Shown: positions 20,230 to 33,511, numbered from the stretch's first letter. The stretch is DNA of 64,000 nucleotides from Craterostigma plantagineum (GCA_027422505.1 JAPQWV010000127.1:372001-436000), one strand, 5' to 3'. Notes: generated by a model from the letters alone, not told the origin. Made by a program: numbers and translations.

Positions 20230-22689
20230 TTATTTTGGTGGATAGTCTATGTTGATCGAGTTTTCTTTCCAAACATCTCGATCGTTGTACACCTTGGGCT
20301 CCGCTCTTCCTGGTGATAGTGTCTGCATCATCATGTGGGGTCGATGGTTCTCCTTTTTTCGCCATACGTAGATGGCACCCTCTGTGTAGTCTTTCGGACG
20401 GGGTTTCTTCTTTTTCTTTGGTGGGACCACCTTCTTGTTAGATTTAGAGCCACTGCTCTTTTTAATCCATGGCGTCCATCTGTTAAAATTCAACACAGAA
20501 GAAACTATGTTATAGTTAGATTTAGTCCCGTTCCCGTTCGCCGCATCTATTCGAGCTTCAGCCTTAGTGTTCTCGCGGTCTTTCAGCTTGCTGGTATTCT
20601 CTCCAGACAAGTTGTACCTGAAAGACTCAGAACACTTAAAAGCACAAGGGTCAAAGATATCGATAAAGGAGCAATAATCATCAGTAGGGCGTTTCATAGA
20701 TTTATAAACATCGAATTCAACTTTCTCGTCCCCTACCTGCAAAATAAGTTTACCGTTACCGACATCAATGATAGCTCTTGCGGTGTTTAGGAACGGCCGT
20801 CCAAGTATCAATGGGAGGTCATCGTCTTCTTCCATATCCAACACAATAAAATCAGCCGGGAAGTAGTGCTCTCCTACTTTCACCAATACGTCTTCCATTT
20901 TTCCTCGTGGATACGTGATTGATCTATCGGCGAGCTGGAGGATTGTCGATGTGGGTTTCGGCTCGCCAAGTCCCAATTTCCTAAATAATGAAAATGGCAT
21001 TAAATTAATACTCGCGCCAAGATCGCATAACACATTATTAAATGAAAGAGATCCAATAGAACAAGGAATAGAGAAAATCCCTCGATCCTTAAGCTTCGGC
21101 GGAAGCTTCTTCTGTAATATAGCTGAACATTCCTCGGTGAGAGCAATTGTTCCGTCTTCTTCTAACTTGTTTCTCTTGAATAGTAGATCCTTCAGACATT
21201 TGGCGTACTTAGGCATCTGCAACAAAGCCTCAACAAAAGGGATATTAACTTCAAGTTTTTTAAATATATTAATGAAACGATCAAAATCTTCATGATTCTT
21301 CCCTTTTCGTAAAGCCGCTGGATATGGAGGTCGGATTTTTATCGGTGGGAGTGGGTTGACCTTCTTATCCTCCAAGAATGAATCTGGCTCGTCTTCGACT
21401 TTTTCGGCCTGCTTGTCCTTTTCAGGGTCGTGAACCGTAGTGTTTGTGGCCGTGAACTCTCTCTGATCGGATGTCTCCGTCTCTTTTGCTTTCTTCACCT
21501 TCTTCGTCTCTTGGAACAATTCAAGCTTCTTTCCACTTCTTAATTCAATGACATTCGCGTACTCTCGAGGGTTCTTCTCGGTGTCGCTCGGAAGTGTGCC
21601 AGGCTTGCGCTCGGCCATTGAACTTGTTAAATGTCCAATTGTAGTCACCAGACTATGCATTGTATCCTCTATCTTGTTTAGCCGTTCGTCTGTCTTACGA
21701 TTCTGACTGCCTTGATAGTCCGTTAATTTCTCAAATGCTATCTCCCAATCGGCCTTTTGTTTTGGTGGTGGCGCGCTATGCTGACTTTGAATTTCTGGAG
21801 GCTTCACGTAGTGCGAGTTGCCATAAGATAAATTAGGATGACCTCTCCAACTCGGGTCGTATGTGTTCGAGTAGAAGTTCTTTTGCCTCGACTGGATTTG
21901 TTTCACTTCCTCGGGGTTCTTGGCTTGCATCATGTCTAGTCTCCGGTGTATAGCTTCAAATTGCGCCTCCAGTGAGCTACTAATCTCATATACCCCAGCC
22001 GTCCGACGGTCCAAATCTTGCTCAGTATATCTTGCAGGGTAGGCCGCGATCCTCTCGATGGCTGAAAGTGCGTCCGCATCGTCGAGCTCCATAAAGTTCG
22101 TGCTGCATCCTCCGTCGATGATGCGCTTGTTCTGCGTGCTAAGTCCCAAGAAGAACGACTGCATTTGAACGCTCAAGGGTATGCTGTGGTTCGGGCATTG
22201 TCTGAGAAGGCTCTTGTATCGACTCCATGCATCACTCAACGTCTCGCCTCCTTCTTGTTTGAAGTTCACAAGCTCGCTCCTTATCTCGCTAGTCCTCGAG
22301 AGTGGGTAATACTTGCCCAAGAAACACTCCACCATCTGTTCCCAACTAGTGATGGATGCGTGTGGCAGTGACGAAAACCACTCTGACGCTTTTCCTACAA
22401 GAGAGAAAGGAAAAAATGTAAGTCTTATAACCGTAGTAGATACCCCATGATACTTAATAGTTCTGCAAATCTGTTGAAATTTGGTGATGTGGGCATTTGC
22501 ATCCTCATTAGTTAGCCCATGGAATTGGACCGCTCCTGTCACCATATGCAGAGTCACAGGCTTGATTTCGAATTGATTGTTAGGTCCTTCGGGGATCACT
22601 ATCGGGTCATTATCGTCGAAGGGGCCTGGAAGCGCTCGACTTAGTAGAGTGGGTCGTGGGGGAATCTCCTGGTGTTCTTGATTCTCCAT
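20230..22689 (-). CDS. Athila/Tat-type gag-protease polyprotein, copy 1
   Basis: An intact 819-codon ORF. A retrotransposon gag capsid-like domain occupies about residues 45-215 (WFSSLP, GETLSDAWSRYKSLLRQCP). A charged low-complexity linker covers about 360-445. A retroviral-type aspartic protease lies at about 530-660, with the variant active site Asp556-Leu-Gly-Ala-Ser and the flap-distal ILGRPF near 628. D-L-G-A-S in place of D-T/S-G is usual in plant Athila/Tat proteins. There is no CCHC knuckle between the capsid part and the NTYDPSWRGHPN region, where related gag proteins usually carry one. There is no reverse transcriptase, RNase H or integrase, so the element needs enzymes in trans. 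Copy 2 differs by one residue (Ile538 here, Ser in copy 2). Confidence 0.9.
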   Translation of the reverse strand: MENQEHQEIPPRPTLLSRALPGPFDDNDPIVIPEGPNNQFEIKPVTLHMVTGAVQFHGLTNEDANAHITKFQQICRTIKYHGVSTTVIRLTFFPFSLVGKASEWFSSLPHASITSWEQMVECFLGKYYPLSRTSEIRSELVNFKQEGGETLSDAWSRYKSLLRQCPNHSIPLSVQMQSFFLGLSTQNKRIIDGGCSTNFMELDDADALSAIERIAAYPARYTEQDLDRRTAGVYEISSSLEAQFEAIHRRLDMMQAKNPEEVKQIQSRQKNFYSNTYDPSWRGHPNLSYGNSHYVKPPEIQSQHSAPPPKQKADWEIAFEKLTDYQGSQNRKTDERLNKIEDTMHSLVTTIGHLTSSMAERKPGTLPSDTEKNPREYANVIELRSGKKLELFQETKKVKKAKETETSDQREFTATNTTVHDPEKDKQAEKVEDEPDSFLEDKKVNPLPPIKIRPPYPAALRKGKNHEDFDRFINIFKKLEVNIPFVEALLQMPKYAKCLKDLLFKRNKLEEDGTIALTEECSAILQKKLPPKLKDRGIFSIPCSIGSLSFNNVLCDLGASINLMPFSLFRKLGLGEPKPTSTILQLADRSITYPRGKMEDVLVKVGEHYFPADFIVLDMEEDDDLPLILGRPFLNTARAIIDVGNGKLILQVGDEKVEFDVYKSMKRPTDDYCSFIDIFDPCAFKCSESFRYNLSGENTSKLKDRENTKAEARIDAANGNGTKSNYNIVSSVLNFNRWTPWIKKSSGSKSNKKVVPPKKKKKPRPKDYTEGAIYVWRKKENHRPHMMMQTLSPGRAEPKVYNDRDVWKENSINIDYPPK

Positions 22690-22743
22690 TATTCCTGCGA
22701 AAAAAAAATAGGTGAAAAAAAATGAAAATAATAAACAAAAGAA

Positions 22744-22789
<46 letters not shown>

Positions 22790-22834
22790 CTAAACCAAAA
22801 CTGGAATAAAATCCTAAAACTAATAATACCGCTG

Positions 22835-22852
22835 TCCCCGGCAACGGCGCCA
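22835..22852 (-). other. Primer-binding site, tRNA-Asp type
   Basis: Identical 18-bp tRNA-Asp-complementary site between the gag leader and truncated LTR d. The LTR beside it lacks U3, so this site would be internal in a transcript started at LTR e. Confidence 0.85.
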
Positions 22853-22858
22853 AAAACT

Positions 22859-23875
22859 TGACACGCTCAAATTCTAGCAAGTGTACTAGGTCGTGCAAGT
22901 AGTATAAAACGGACAAAGTCCGAGTATCGATCCACGAAGACAGCTCGATTAATTCTAAGAAAATATTCCTAATTCTAGTTTAAACTAACGGAATTTTTAT
23001 AGTTTTGATGATTTGATAAAAGCGATAAAAGACGCAAATAATAAAATAAACGCAAATAAAATAAATGAGGATAGAGCAATTAACGACGACGTGATTAAGA
23101 CACATGCTCGGCACAAATTACTCCTATGTCTTCATGCAATATCATCTATCTAATCAACATGAATCAAGTCAAGGTAGAATTTCCTAACATACGTGCTACT
23201 CGTTTGTCCCGCAATAGCAACCCTACGTAAATAGAGAACCAATCAACTATATGTCTATATGACTGTAGTTCCTATACGTGCCTTCGATCTTCGTGAAATT
23301 CCCCGAGTTTAGACGCTTTCGGCGCCTAAGGTCTCGGAAACCACACATACGAAACCGAATTCCATCTCTGGTCGGTTTTACGTAGTGGTATTCAATGTTT
23401 TGTTCTAATCGGTCTAATCACTTAGTCCGTCTCATAAACCAATCAATAATCATACGCATGGAGGCCAATCACACGTACGCATATGAAGCACAAACAAAGA
23501 ATACGTAACTCAAATCATGTGCTTAAATAAAATAATAATTGCATTAATACGTAGTCATAATCCGACCTAACATGGTCTAAATCACAAAAGAAATTAAGCT
23601 AACATGGGAATAAACGAAATCAACAATGAATCGAAAGAAAACATTGTTGAAAACGAGGTAATAAAAGTATAGAATTCGCCCCTCACGATGCTCGAGTCGT
23701 CACGTATCGCCGCGGCGTCTTCCGTCGTGAGAACGACGGAGAAACGCCTTGGAGACCCTCGGGATCGCTCTTAGCTTTCTCTAGTCTTCTTTGCCGTCAA
23801 GAGTCTTCTCCTCCCAGCCGAAATAATTCGCAGCGCTCGGCTCTCTTTCTTTTATTCGCTGCGCCAAGCTATCTC
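22859..23875 (-). repeat. LTR d, truncated (1017 bp)
   Basis: Same break point and same diagnostic T as LTRs a and h. It serves both as the remnant 3' LTR of the knuckle segment on its right and as the sequence upstream of the gag segment on its left. Confidence 0.88.
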
Positions 23876-24211
23876 CCAATCGGCTTTTTCTTTTTGGGGC
23901 GGATCAATCTGTTGTTGGGCATATTTCTGAATTAATGGTTGCTCGTACGACCCTGCCATCTTCTCGAGCGCTATCTCCCAAGCGGCCTTTTCTTTTTGAG
24001 GTGGAGTAAAGTAATCATGCGAGGGAGAAGGTGAATAGTTGCCAATGTAAGAGTAGCAATTCTCCCCTCGTCCATCATACCACAATCGTGGAGGCTCGTA
24101 ACGATTATACTTGCATTCACTAGTGAGATGTCGGCATCCGCAAAAGTCGCACTCCAGTTCATCATCGCATGTCGCATAGGTCTCGGGAGAATATTGCGAG
24201 TATCGCTGCAT
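23852..24211 (-). CDS. 119-aa zinc-knuckle ORF, copy 2
   Basis: Identical in protein sequence to the copy at 13868-13509, including the C-x2-C-x3-H-x4-C knuckle, the two WEIA repeats and the LTR-encoded tail. Three identical copies reflect recent duplication, so conservation here is not evidence of selection. Confidence 0.6.
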   Translation of the reverse strand: MQRYSQYSPETYATCDDELECDFCGCRHLTSECKYNRYEPPRLWYDGRGENCYSYIGNYSPSPSHDYFTPPQKEKAAWEIALEKMAGSYEQPLIQKYAQQQIDPPQKEKADWEIAWRSE

Positions 24212-24399
24212 CCCTTATCCCACAAAAACAAACGAGAAAGATGAGAGTATCAAAGTATATAAAAATAATAATAGTAATAATAATAATAAGAATAATGATG
24301 ATAACAATAAAAATAAAAATAACTAAAAGGTCTAAACTAAAACTTAGAATAACTCCTAGGACTAATATACCGCTGTCCCCGGCAACGGCGCCAAAAACT
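23876..24399 (-). mobile_element. Knuckle-ORF internal segment X, copy 2
   Basis: A 524-bp copy of the segment at 13533-14055. It differs mainly in the A-rich leader near 24310 (AAAATAAAAATAAC). Confidence 0.8.
24376..24393 (-). other. Primer-binding site, tRNA-Asp type
   Basis: Identical to the site at 14032-14049, beside full LTR e. LTR e plus this site forms the proper 5' end of a compound unit (24400-25903 leftwards to LTR c). Confidence 0.88.
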
Positions 24400-25903
24400 T
24401 GACACGCTCAAATTCTAGCAAGTGTACTAGGTCGTGCAAGTAGTATAAAACGGACAAAGTCCGAGTATCGATCCACGAAGACAGCTCGATTAATTCTAAG
24501 AAAATATTCCTAATTCTAGTTTAAACTAACGGAATTTTTATAGTTTTGATGATTTGATAAAAGCGATAAAAGACGCAAATAATAAAATAAACGCAAATAA
24601 AATAAATGAGGATAGAGCAATTAACGACGACGTGATTAAGACACATGCTCGGCACAAATTACTCCTACGTCTTCATGCAATATCATCTATCTAATCAACA
24701 TGAATCAAGTCAAGGTAGAATTTCCTAACATACGTGCTACTCGTTTGTCCCGCAATAGCAACCCTACGTAAATAGAGAACCAATCAACTATATGTCTATA
24801 TGACTGTAGTTCCTATACGTGCCTTCGATCTTCGTGAAATTCCCCGAGTTTAGACGCTTTCGGCGCCTAAGGTCTCGGAAACCACACATACGAAACCGAA
24901 TTCCATCTCTGGTCGGTTTTACGTAGTGGTATTCAATGTTTTGTTCTAATCGGTCTAATCACTTAGTCCGTCTCATAAACCAATCAATAATCATACGCAT
25001 GGAGGCCAATCACACGTACGCATATGAAGCACAAACAAAGAATACGTAACTCAAATCATGTGCTTAAATAAAATAATAATTGCATTAATACGTAGTCATA
25101 ATCCGACCTAACATGGTCTAAATCACAAAAGAAATTAAGCTAACATGGGAATAAACGAAATCAACAATGAATCGAAAGAAAACATTGTTGAAAACGAGGT
25201 AATAAAAGTATAGAATTCGCCCCTCACGATGCTCGAGTCGTCACGTATCGCCGCGGCGTCTTCCGTCGTGAGAACGACGGAGAAACGCCTTGGAGACCCT
25301 CGGGATCGCTCTTAGCTTTCTCTAGTCTTCTTTGCCGTCAAGAGTCTTCTCCTCCCAGCCGAAATAATTCGCAGCGCTCGGCTCTCTTTCTTTTATTCGC
25401 TGCGCCAAGCTATCTCGTTCTTTGTATTCGCTCGAGGCTCTTTATAGGAAAAGCCTCCATATCTTTTCGCATATTTGAATATTTATATTCAAGATTTCAA
25501 TCAGAGATGAAAATAGTTGATTGGACCTTTTCTTCCTCCAAATTCGTCCATGTAGCATCCGACTAAGTCGCCTCTCTCACGTGAGATAGCTTCAAAAAGC
25601 ATTCAAATATTTGACTTGGATAGCCTCGAATTGCGTGCGGATTTATATCTATAATAAGCTTTCGTGACTTTCCTTTTGTCTCCAACTTGCCTAGCTTCTC
25701 TTTAATTATCAAAATAAATTAAATGCATTAGCTAAAAAAATAGAAACATTAGTAAAATATCTCGCTTACTGCTATTATTATCGAACTAATGCCAAATATG
25801 AAATATACCCGTAAATCTTAGAATGTGCAATGATATTTTTATAAATAACGACTAATAAAGTGTTTTTACGGGTACAAAATTAATGTATTAGCCTAACTTA
25901 TCA
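24400..25903 (-). repeat. LTR e, full length (1504 bp)
   Basis: Complete LTR with TG...CA ends and the majority sequence at its left edge, unlike LTR b in the equivalent position. In minus orientation it is the 5' LTR for the knuckle and gag segments to its left. Confidence 0.92.
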
Positions 25904-27341
25904 ACAACCCCCAAACTAGCTTCGATCGTCCTCGATCATAAAAGCGGATAAAACCAAATCAAGTTAGGATTATAGAACATCAGTCAATAAAATTCTCCCG
26001 TTTCATCTCAGAAAACATAAAAGCATATAAAGTCAAGATAATCATCAACTAATGAACGATCTAGTCAAGACACGAGGCATGAGGTAATATGTCGCAATCT
26101 TATCATAGCATGAAAGACATTTCTAGAATTATACTACGCATCAATCCACAACTCTCACAAGGATCGCTCAAGTCACTCGGGGTGTTTTCCAAAGGGATCT
26201 GTATAAGGACACTCAGTTCACGACATGAAAAGATATTACTCTATGCTTGCAAATATATCACATCATAGTCACATAATAGAAGTCATGCACGAATCGAAGG
26301 GTCTTTCATCAAGGGTTGTAATGGGGCTCGGGTTTTAAAAAGGTGCGTCGTATGGGAAAGTGAGCTAAAAATATCAAACGTGTCAATCATCGAATCGCTC
26401 TTCTAACCACTTATTTTGCTCTTCTAACGCCGTGTCTATTTTTCACTCGACTCGTCCTTTTTCCTTTTCTAGCTCTTCTCGCTCGCCTCTTTTTTTTTTC
26501 ACTCTCTCTTTTTTTTTTTTCTTTTTTTTTTTTCTTTTTTTTTTGCTTTTTTTTTGTTGTTTTTTTTTTTTTTCCGAACCAGCCCCTCCTATCTTTTTTT
26601 CGTGCGTCTTATCAAAGGAAGAGGTTTCTAGTTCGCTGCAATGTTACGACGAGAGATATATCATAGGACGAGTTCATAACTAACATGCATCGACGATTAG
26701 CTCCTTCTCAACCAACAAGCCACTTTTCACGATATCGATGAGCTAACACATTGAAATAGGGTCGTATAGGTTAAATTTGAGGCAAAGGCTAAATATCTGG
26801 GCTCCAAATCAACAAATAGGTCAAATAAGGTTCAAAGGGGCTCACTAGGTGGTAAATACGTAAGGTAGGGAAATATTTAGGCCAATGACTCAATCCTAGT
26901 GCCCTTCTCATTTTCGCACATAAAAATCCACATAGCAACCATTGACATGCATAACAGAGCAAGTTCGAAAATATTCAGTCCATGCGTGTCACACAAGAAT
27001 AAACACCGAGCATAATGAGTTGCTCTGAATTAATCTCTGAAGGCTCAAAAACTCACATATATAGCTGGGTTTGTGCTTCATGATACGCAATATTCTCCTA
27101 AGTCAGTCAATGTAGCCAAATAATCATGCTAATATCACGATAATACAACATGTAAGACTATCTCACTCAACTCGTTGAATCATATCACGACACGATAAAA
27201 TTTACAAATTTTCCTCATAGACGGGAGATTTCACAGACGACGTTCAGATCGCAACTTTCATCAGTTATACCTACTAAAAGACCGAAGCACGTCGATATGT
27301 AAGCATATTAAATCTAGCATGTGTCACATCCCGAAAAAACT
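25904..27341 (-). mobile_element. Short coding-less internal segment s, copy 2
   Basis: A 1438-bp copy of 15560-16996 with the same deletion junction (CATCCC|GAAAAAACTT). The T tract near 26490-26574 differs in length. Confidence 0.88.
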
Positions 27342-28845
27342 TGACACGCTCAAATTCTAGCAAGTGTACTAGGTCGTGCAAGTAGTATAAAACGGACAAA
27401 GTCCGAGTATCGATCCACGAAGACAGCTCGATTAATTCTAAGAAAATATTCCTAATTCTAGTTTAAACTAACGGAATTTTTATAGTTTTGATGATTTGAT
27501 AAAAGCGATAAAAGACGCAAATAATAAAATAAACGCAAATAAAATAAATGAGGATAGAGCAATTAACGACGACGTGATTAAGACACATGCTCGGCACAAA
27601 TTACTCCTACGTCTTCATGCAATATCATCTATCTAATCAACATGAATCAAGTCAAGGTAGAATTTCCTAACATACGTGCTACTCGTTTGTCCCGCAATAG
27701 CAACCCTACGTAAATAGAGAACCAATCAACTATATGTCTATATGACTGTAGTTCCTATACGTGCCTTCGATCTTCGTGAAATTCCCCGAGTTTAGACGCT
27801 TTCGGCGCCTAAGGTCTCGGAAACCACACATACGAAACCGAATTCCATCTCTGGTCGGTTTTACGTAGTGGTATTCAATGTTTTGTTCTAATCGGTCTAA
27901 TCACTTAGTCCGTCTCATAAACCAATCAATAATCATACGCATGGAGGCCAATCACACGTACGCATATGAAGCACAAACAAAGAATACGTAACTCAAATCA
28001 TGTGCTTAAATAAAATAATAATTGCATTAATACGTAGTCATAATCCGACCTAACATGGTCTAAATCACAAAAGAAATTAAGCTAACATGGGAATAAACGA
28101 AATCAACAATGAATCGAAAGAAAACATTGTTGAAAACGAGGTAATAAAAGTATAGAATTCGCCCCTCACGATGCTCGAGTCGTCACGTATCGCCGCGGCG
28201 TCTTCCGTCGTGAGAACGACGGAGAAACGCCTTGGAGACCCTCGGGATCGCTCTTAGCTTTCTCTAGTCTTCTTTGCCGTCAAGAGTCTTCTCCTCCCAG
28301 CCGAAATAATTCGCAGCGCTCGGCTCTCTTTCTTTTATTCGCTGCGCCAAGCTATCTCGTTCTTTGTATTCGCTCGAGGCTCTTTATAGGAAAAGCCTCC
28401 ATATCTTTTCGCATATTTGAATATTTATATTCAAGATTTCAATCAGAGATGAAAATAGTTGATTGGACCTTTTCTTCCTCCAAATTCGTCCATGTAGCAT
28501 CCGACTAAGTCGCCTCTCTCACGTGAGATAGCTTCAAAAAGCATTCAAATATTTGACTTGGATAGCCTCGAATTGCGTGCGGATTTATATCTATAATAAG
28601 CTTTCGTGACTTTCCTTTTGTCTCCAACTTGCCTAGCTTCTCTTTAATTATCAAAATAAATTAAATGCATTAGCTAAAAAAATAGAAACATTAGTAAAAT
28701 ATCTCGCTTACTGCTATTATTATCGAACTAATGCCAAATATGAAATATACCCGTAAATCTTAGAATGTGCAATGATATTTTTATAAATAACGACTAATAA
28801 AGTGTTTTTACGGGTACAAAATTAATGTATTAGCCTAACTTATCA
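27342..28845 (-). repeat. LTR f, full length (1504 bp)
   Basis: Complete LTR flanked by short segments on both sides. It belongs to the extra LTR-plus-short unit present only in the second half of the array. Confidence 0.92.
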
Positions 28846-30279
28846 ACAACCCCCAAACTAGCTTCGATCGTCCTCGATCATAAAAGCGGATAAAACCAAA
28901 TCAAGTTAGGATTATAGAACATCAGTCAATAAAATTCTCCCGTTTCATCTCAGAAAACATAAAAGCATATAAAGTCAAGATAATCATCAACTAATGAACG
29001 ATCTAGTCAAGACACGAGGCATGAGGTAATATGTCGCAATCTTATCATAGCATGAAAGACATTTCTAGAATTATACTACGCATCAATCCACAACTCTCAC
29101 AAGGATCGCTCAAGTCACTCGGGGTGTTTTCCAAAGGGATCTGTATAAGGACACTCAGTTCACGACATGAAAAGATATTACTCTATGCTTGCAAATATAT
29201 CACATCATAGTCACATAATAGAAGTCATGCACGAATCGAAGGGTCTTTCATCAAGGGTTGTAATGGGGCTCGGGTTTTAAAAAGGTGCGTCGTATGGGAA
29301 AGTGAGCTAAAAATATCAAACGTGTCAATCATCGAATCGCTCTTCTAACCACTTATTTTGCTCTTCTAACGCCGTGTCTATTTTTCACTCGACTCGTCCT
29401 TTTTCCTTTTCTAGCTCTTCTCGCTCGCCTCTTTTTTTTTTCACTCTCTCTTTTTTTTTTTTCTTTTTTTTTTCTTTTTTTTTTTGCTTTTTTTTGTTGT
29501 TTTTTTTTTTTCCGAACCAGCCCCTCCTATCTTTTTTTCGTGCGTCTTATCAAAGGAAGAGGTTTCTAGTTCGCTGCAATGTTACGACGAGAGATATATC
29601 ATAGGACGAGTTCATAACTAACATGCATCGACGATTAGCTCCTTCTCAACCAACAAGCCACTTTTCACGATATCGATGAGCTAACACATTGAAATAGGGT
29701 CGTATAGGTTAAATTTGAGGCAAAGGCTAAATATCTGGGCTCCAAATCAACAAATAGGTCAAATAAGGTTCAAAGGGGCTCACTAGGTGGTAAATACGTA
29801 AGGTAGGGAAATATTTAGGCCAATGACTCAATCCTAGTGCCCTTCTCATTTTCGCACATAAAAATCCACATAGCAACCATTGACATGCATAACAGAGCAA
29901 GTTCGAAAATATTCAGTCCATGCGTGTCACACAAGAATAAACACCGAGCATAATGAGTTGCTCTGAATTAATCTCTGAAGGCTCAAAAACTCACATATAT
30001 AGCTGGGTTTGTGCTTCATGATACGCAATATTCTCCTAAGTCAGTCAATGTAGCCAAATAATCATGCTAATATCACGATAATACAACATGTAAGACTATC
30101 TCACTCAACTCGTTGAATCATATCACGACACGATAAAATTTACAAATTTTCCTCATAGACGGGAGATTTCACAGACGACGTTCAGATCGCAACTTTCATC
30201 AGTTATACCTACTAAAAGACCGAAGCACGTCGATATGTAAGCATATTAAATCTAGCATGTGTCACATCCCGAAAAAACT
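28846..30279 (-). mobile_element. Short coding-less internal segment s, copy 3
   Basis: A 1434-bp copy with the same deletion junction. It is the third copy of the segment and the second in direct tandem, showing that LTR-plus-short is a duplicating unit of about 2.94 kb. Confidence 0.88.
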
Positions 30280-31783
30280 TGACACGCTCAAATTCTAGCA
30301 AGTGTACTAGGTCGTGCAAGTAGTATAAAACGGACAAAGTCCGAGTATCGATCCACGAAGACAGCTCGATTAATTCTAAGAAAATATTCCTAATTCTAGT
30401 TTAAACTAACGGAATTTTTATAGTTTTGATGATTTGATAAAAGCGATAAAAGACGCAAATAATAAAATAAACGCAAATAAAATAAATGAGGATAGAGCAA
30501 TTAACGACGACGTGATTAAGACACATGCTCGGCACAAATTACTCCTACGTCTTCATGCAATATCATCTATCTAATCAACATGAATCAAGTCAAGGTAGAA
30601 TTTCCTAACATACGTGCTACTCGTTTGTCCCGCAATAGCAACCCTACGTAAATAGAGAACCAATCAACTATATGTCTATATGACTGTAGTTCCTATACGT
30701 GCCTTCGATCTTCGTGAAATTCCCCGAGTTTAGACGCTTTCGGCGCCTAAGGTCTCGGAAACCACACATACGAAACCGAATTCCATCTCTGGTCGGTTTT
30801 ACGTAGTGGTATTCAATGTTTTGTTCTAATCGGTCTAATCACTTAGTCCGTCTCATAAACCAATCAATAATCATACGCATGGAGGCCAATCACACGTACG
30901 CATATGAAGCACAAACAAAGAATACGTAACTCAAATCATGTGCTTAAATAAAATAATAATTGCATTAATACGTAGTCATAATCCGACCTAACATGGTCTA
31001 AATCACAAAAGAAATTAAGCTAACATGGGAATAAACGAAATCAACAATGAATCGAAAGAAAACATTGTTGAAAACGAGGTAATAAAAGTATAGAATTCGC
31101 CCCTCACGATGCTCGAGTCGTCACGTATCGCCGCGGCGTCTTCCGTCGTGAGAACGACGGAGAAACGCCTTGGAGACCCTCGGGATCGCTCTTAGCTTTC
31201 TCTAGTCTTCTTTGCCGTCAAGAGTCTTCTCCTCCCAGCCGAAATAATTCGCAGCGCTCGGCTCTCTTTCTTTTATTCGCTGCGCCAAGCTATCTCGTTC
31301 TTTGTATTCGCTCGAGGCTCTTTATAGGAAAAGCCTCCATATCTTTTCGCATATTTGAATATTTATATTCAAGATTTCAATCAGAGATGAAAATAGTTGA
31401 TTGGACCTTTTCTTCCTCCAAATTCGTCCATGTAGCATCCGACTAAGTCGCCTCTCTCACGTGAGATAGCTTCAAAAAGCATTCAAATATTTGACTTGGA
31501 TAGCCTCGAATTGCGTGCGGATTTATATCTATAATAAGCTTTCGTGACTTTCCTTTTGTCTCCAACTTGCCTAGCTTCTCTTTAATTATCAAAATAAATT
31601 AAATGCATTAGCTAAAAAAATAGAAACATTAGTAAAATATCTCGCTTACTGCTATTATTATCGAACTAATGCCAAATATGAAATATACCCGTAAATCTTA
31701 GAATGTGCAATGATATTTTTATAAATAACGACTAATAAAGTGTTTTTACGGGTACAAAATTAATGTATTAGCCTAACTTATCA
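30280..31783 (-). repeat. LTR g, full length (1504 bp)
   Basis: Complete LTR, the 3' LTR of the second gag-bearing unit in minus orientation. Confidence 0.92.
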
Positions 31784-33511
31784 ACAACCCCCAAACTAGC
31801 TTCGATCGTCCTCGATCATAAAAGCGGATAAAACCAAATCAAGTTAGGATTATAGAACATCAGTCAATAAAATTCTCCCGTTTCATCTCAGAAAACATAA
31901 AAGCATATAAAGTCAAGATAATCATCAACTAATGAACGATCTAGTCAAGACACGAGGCATGAGGTAATATGTCGCAATCTTATCATAGCATGAAAGACAT
32001 TTCTAGAATTATACTACGCATCAATCCACAACTCTCACAAGGATCGCTCAAGTCACTCGGGGTGTTTTCCAAAGGGATCTGTATAAGGACACTCAGTTCA
32101 CGACATGAAAAGATATTACTCTATGCTTGCAAATATATCACATCATAGTCACATAATAGAAGTCATGCACGAATCGAAGGGTCTTTCATCAAGGGTTGTA
32201 ATGGGGCTCGGGTTTTAAAAAGGTGCGTCGTATGGGAAAGTGAGCTAAAAATATCAAACGTGTCAATCATCGAATCGCTCTTCTAACCACTTATTTTGCT
32301 CTTCTAACGCCGTGTCTATTTTTCACTCGACTCGTCCTTTTTCCTTTTCTAGCTCTTCTCGCTCGCCTCTTTTTTTTTTCACTCTCTCTTTTTTTTTTCT
32401 TTTTTTTTTTCTTTTTTTTTTGCTTTTTTTTTTGTTGTTTTTTTTTTTTTCCGAACCAGCCCCTCCTATCTTTTTTTCGTGCGTCTTATCAAAGGAAGAG
32501 GTTTCTAGTTCGCTGCAATGTTACGACGAGAGATATATCATAGGACGAGTTCATAACTAACATGCATCGACGATTAGCTCCTTCTCAACCAACAAGCCAC
32601 TTTTCACGATATCGATGAGCTAACACATTGAAATAGGGTCGTATAGGTTAAATTTGAGGCAAAGGCTAAATATCTGGGCTCCAAATCAACAAATAGGTCA
32701 AATAAGGTTCAAAGGGGCTCACTAGGTGGTAAATACGTAAGGTAGGGAAATATTTAGGCCAATGACTCAATCCTAGTGCCCTTCTCATTTTCGCACATAA
32801 AAATCCACATAGCAACCATTGACATGCATAACAGAGCAAGTTCGAAAATATTCAGTCCATGCGTGTCACACAAGAATAAACACCGAGCATAATGAGTTGC
32901 TCTGAATTAATCTCTGAAGGCTCAAAAACTCACATATATAGCTGGGTTTGTGCTTCATGATACGCAATATTCTCCTAAGTCAGTCAATGTAGCCAAATAA
33001 TCATGCTAATATCACGATAATACAACATGTAAGACTATCTCACTCAACTCGTTGAATCATATCACGACACGATAAAATTTACAAATTTTCCTCATAGACG
33101 GGAGATTTCACAGACGACGTTCAGATCGCAACTTTCATCAGTTATACCTACTAAAAGACCGAAGCACGTCGATATGTAAGCATATTAAATCTAGCATGTG
33201 TCACATCCCACCCCCAAACTAAATAGCACATTGTCCTCAATGTGTAAAATAAAAGCAAAGAGAGAGTCGAAGTGACACTGCCCTGAATTTTACGTCGGTC
33301 GATGAGAAGGCTTGGTTGATCAGCAGTAAACAAGCACCCCCAAACTGCTTATGATCCTGCGAGAAAACATGACTAGGCGGCACCGTGAGAGCGAATTTTT
33401 ATTAGAAAAAATGAAACGGCTAATATAAAATAATATATATGCATCGATAGGCCTTGGGTTGCCTCCCAAGAAGCGCTGTTTTTATAGTCGTTAGCTCGAC
33501 TCACAAACCGC

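Larger units (their letters stand above)
18501..22858 (-). mobile_element. gag-protease internal segment G, copy 1
   Basis: A 4358-bp internal region. In element orientation: primer-binding site, leader with an (AAT)n tract of about 15 units near 22745-22789, the 819-codon gag-protease ORF, a 3' untranslated part of about 1.7 kb with two extra TTTGGGGGT motifs (near 19927 and 20055) resembling the polypurine tract, and the polypurine tract itself at 18501-18516. No pol coding follows the protease. Confidence 0.88.

Noticed and set aside
20335..22371. Plus-strand ORFs of 68-151 codons inside the gag segments
   Set aside because: Antisense shadows of the intact 819-codon gag-protease frame.
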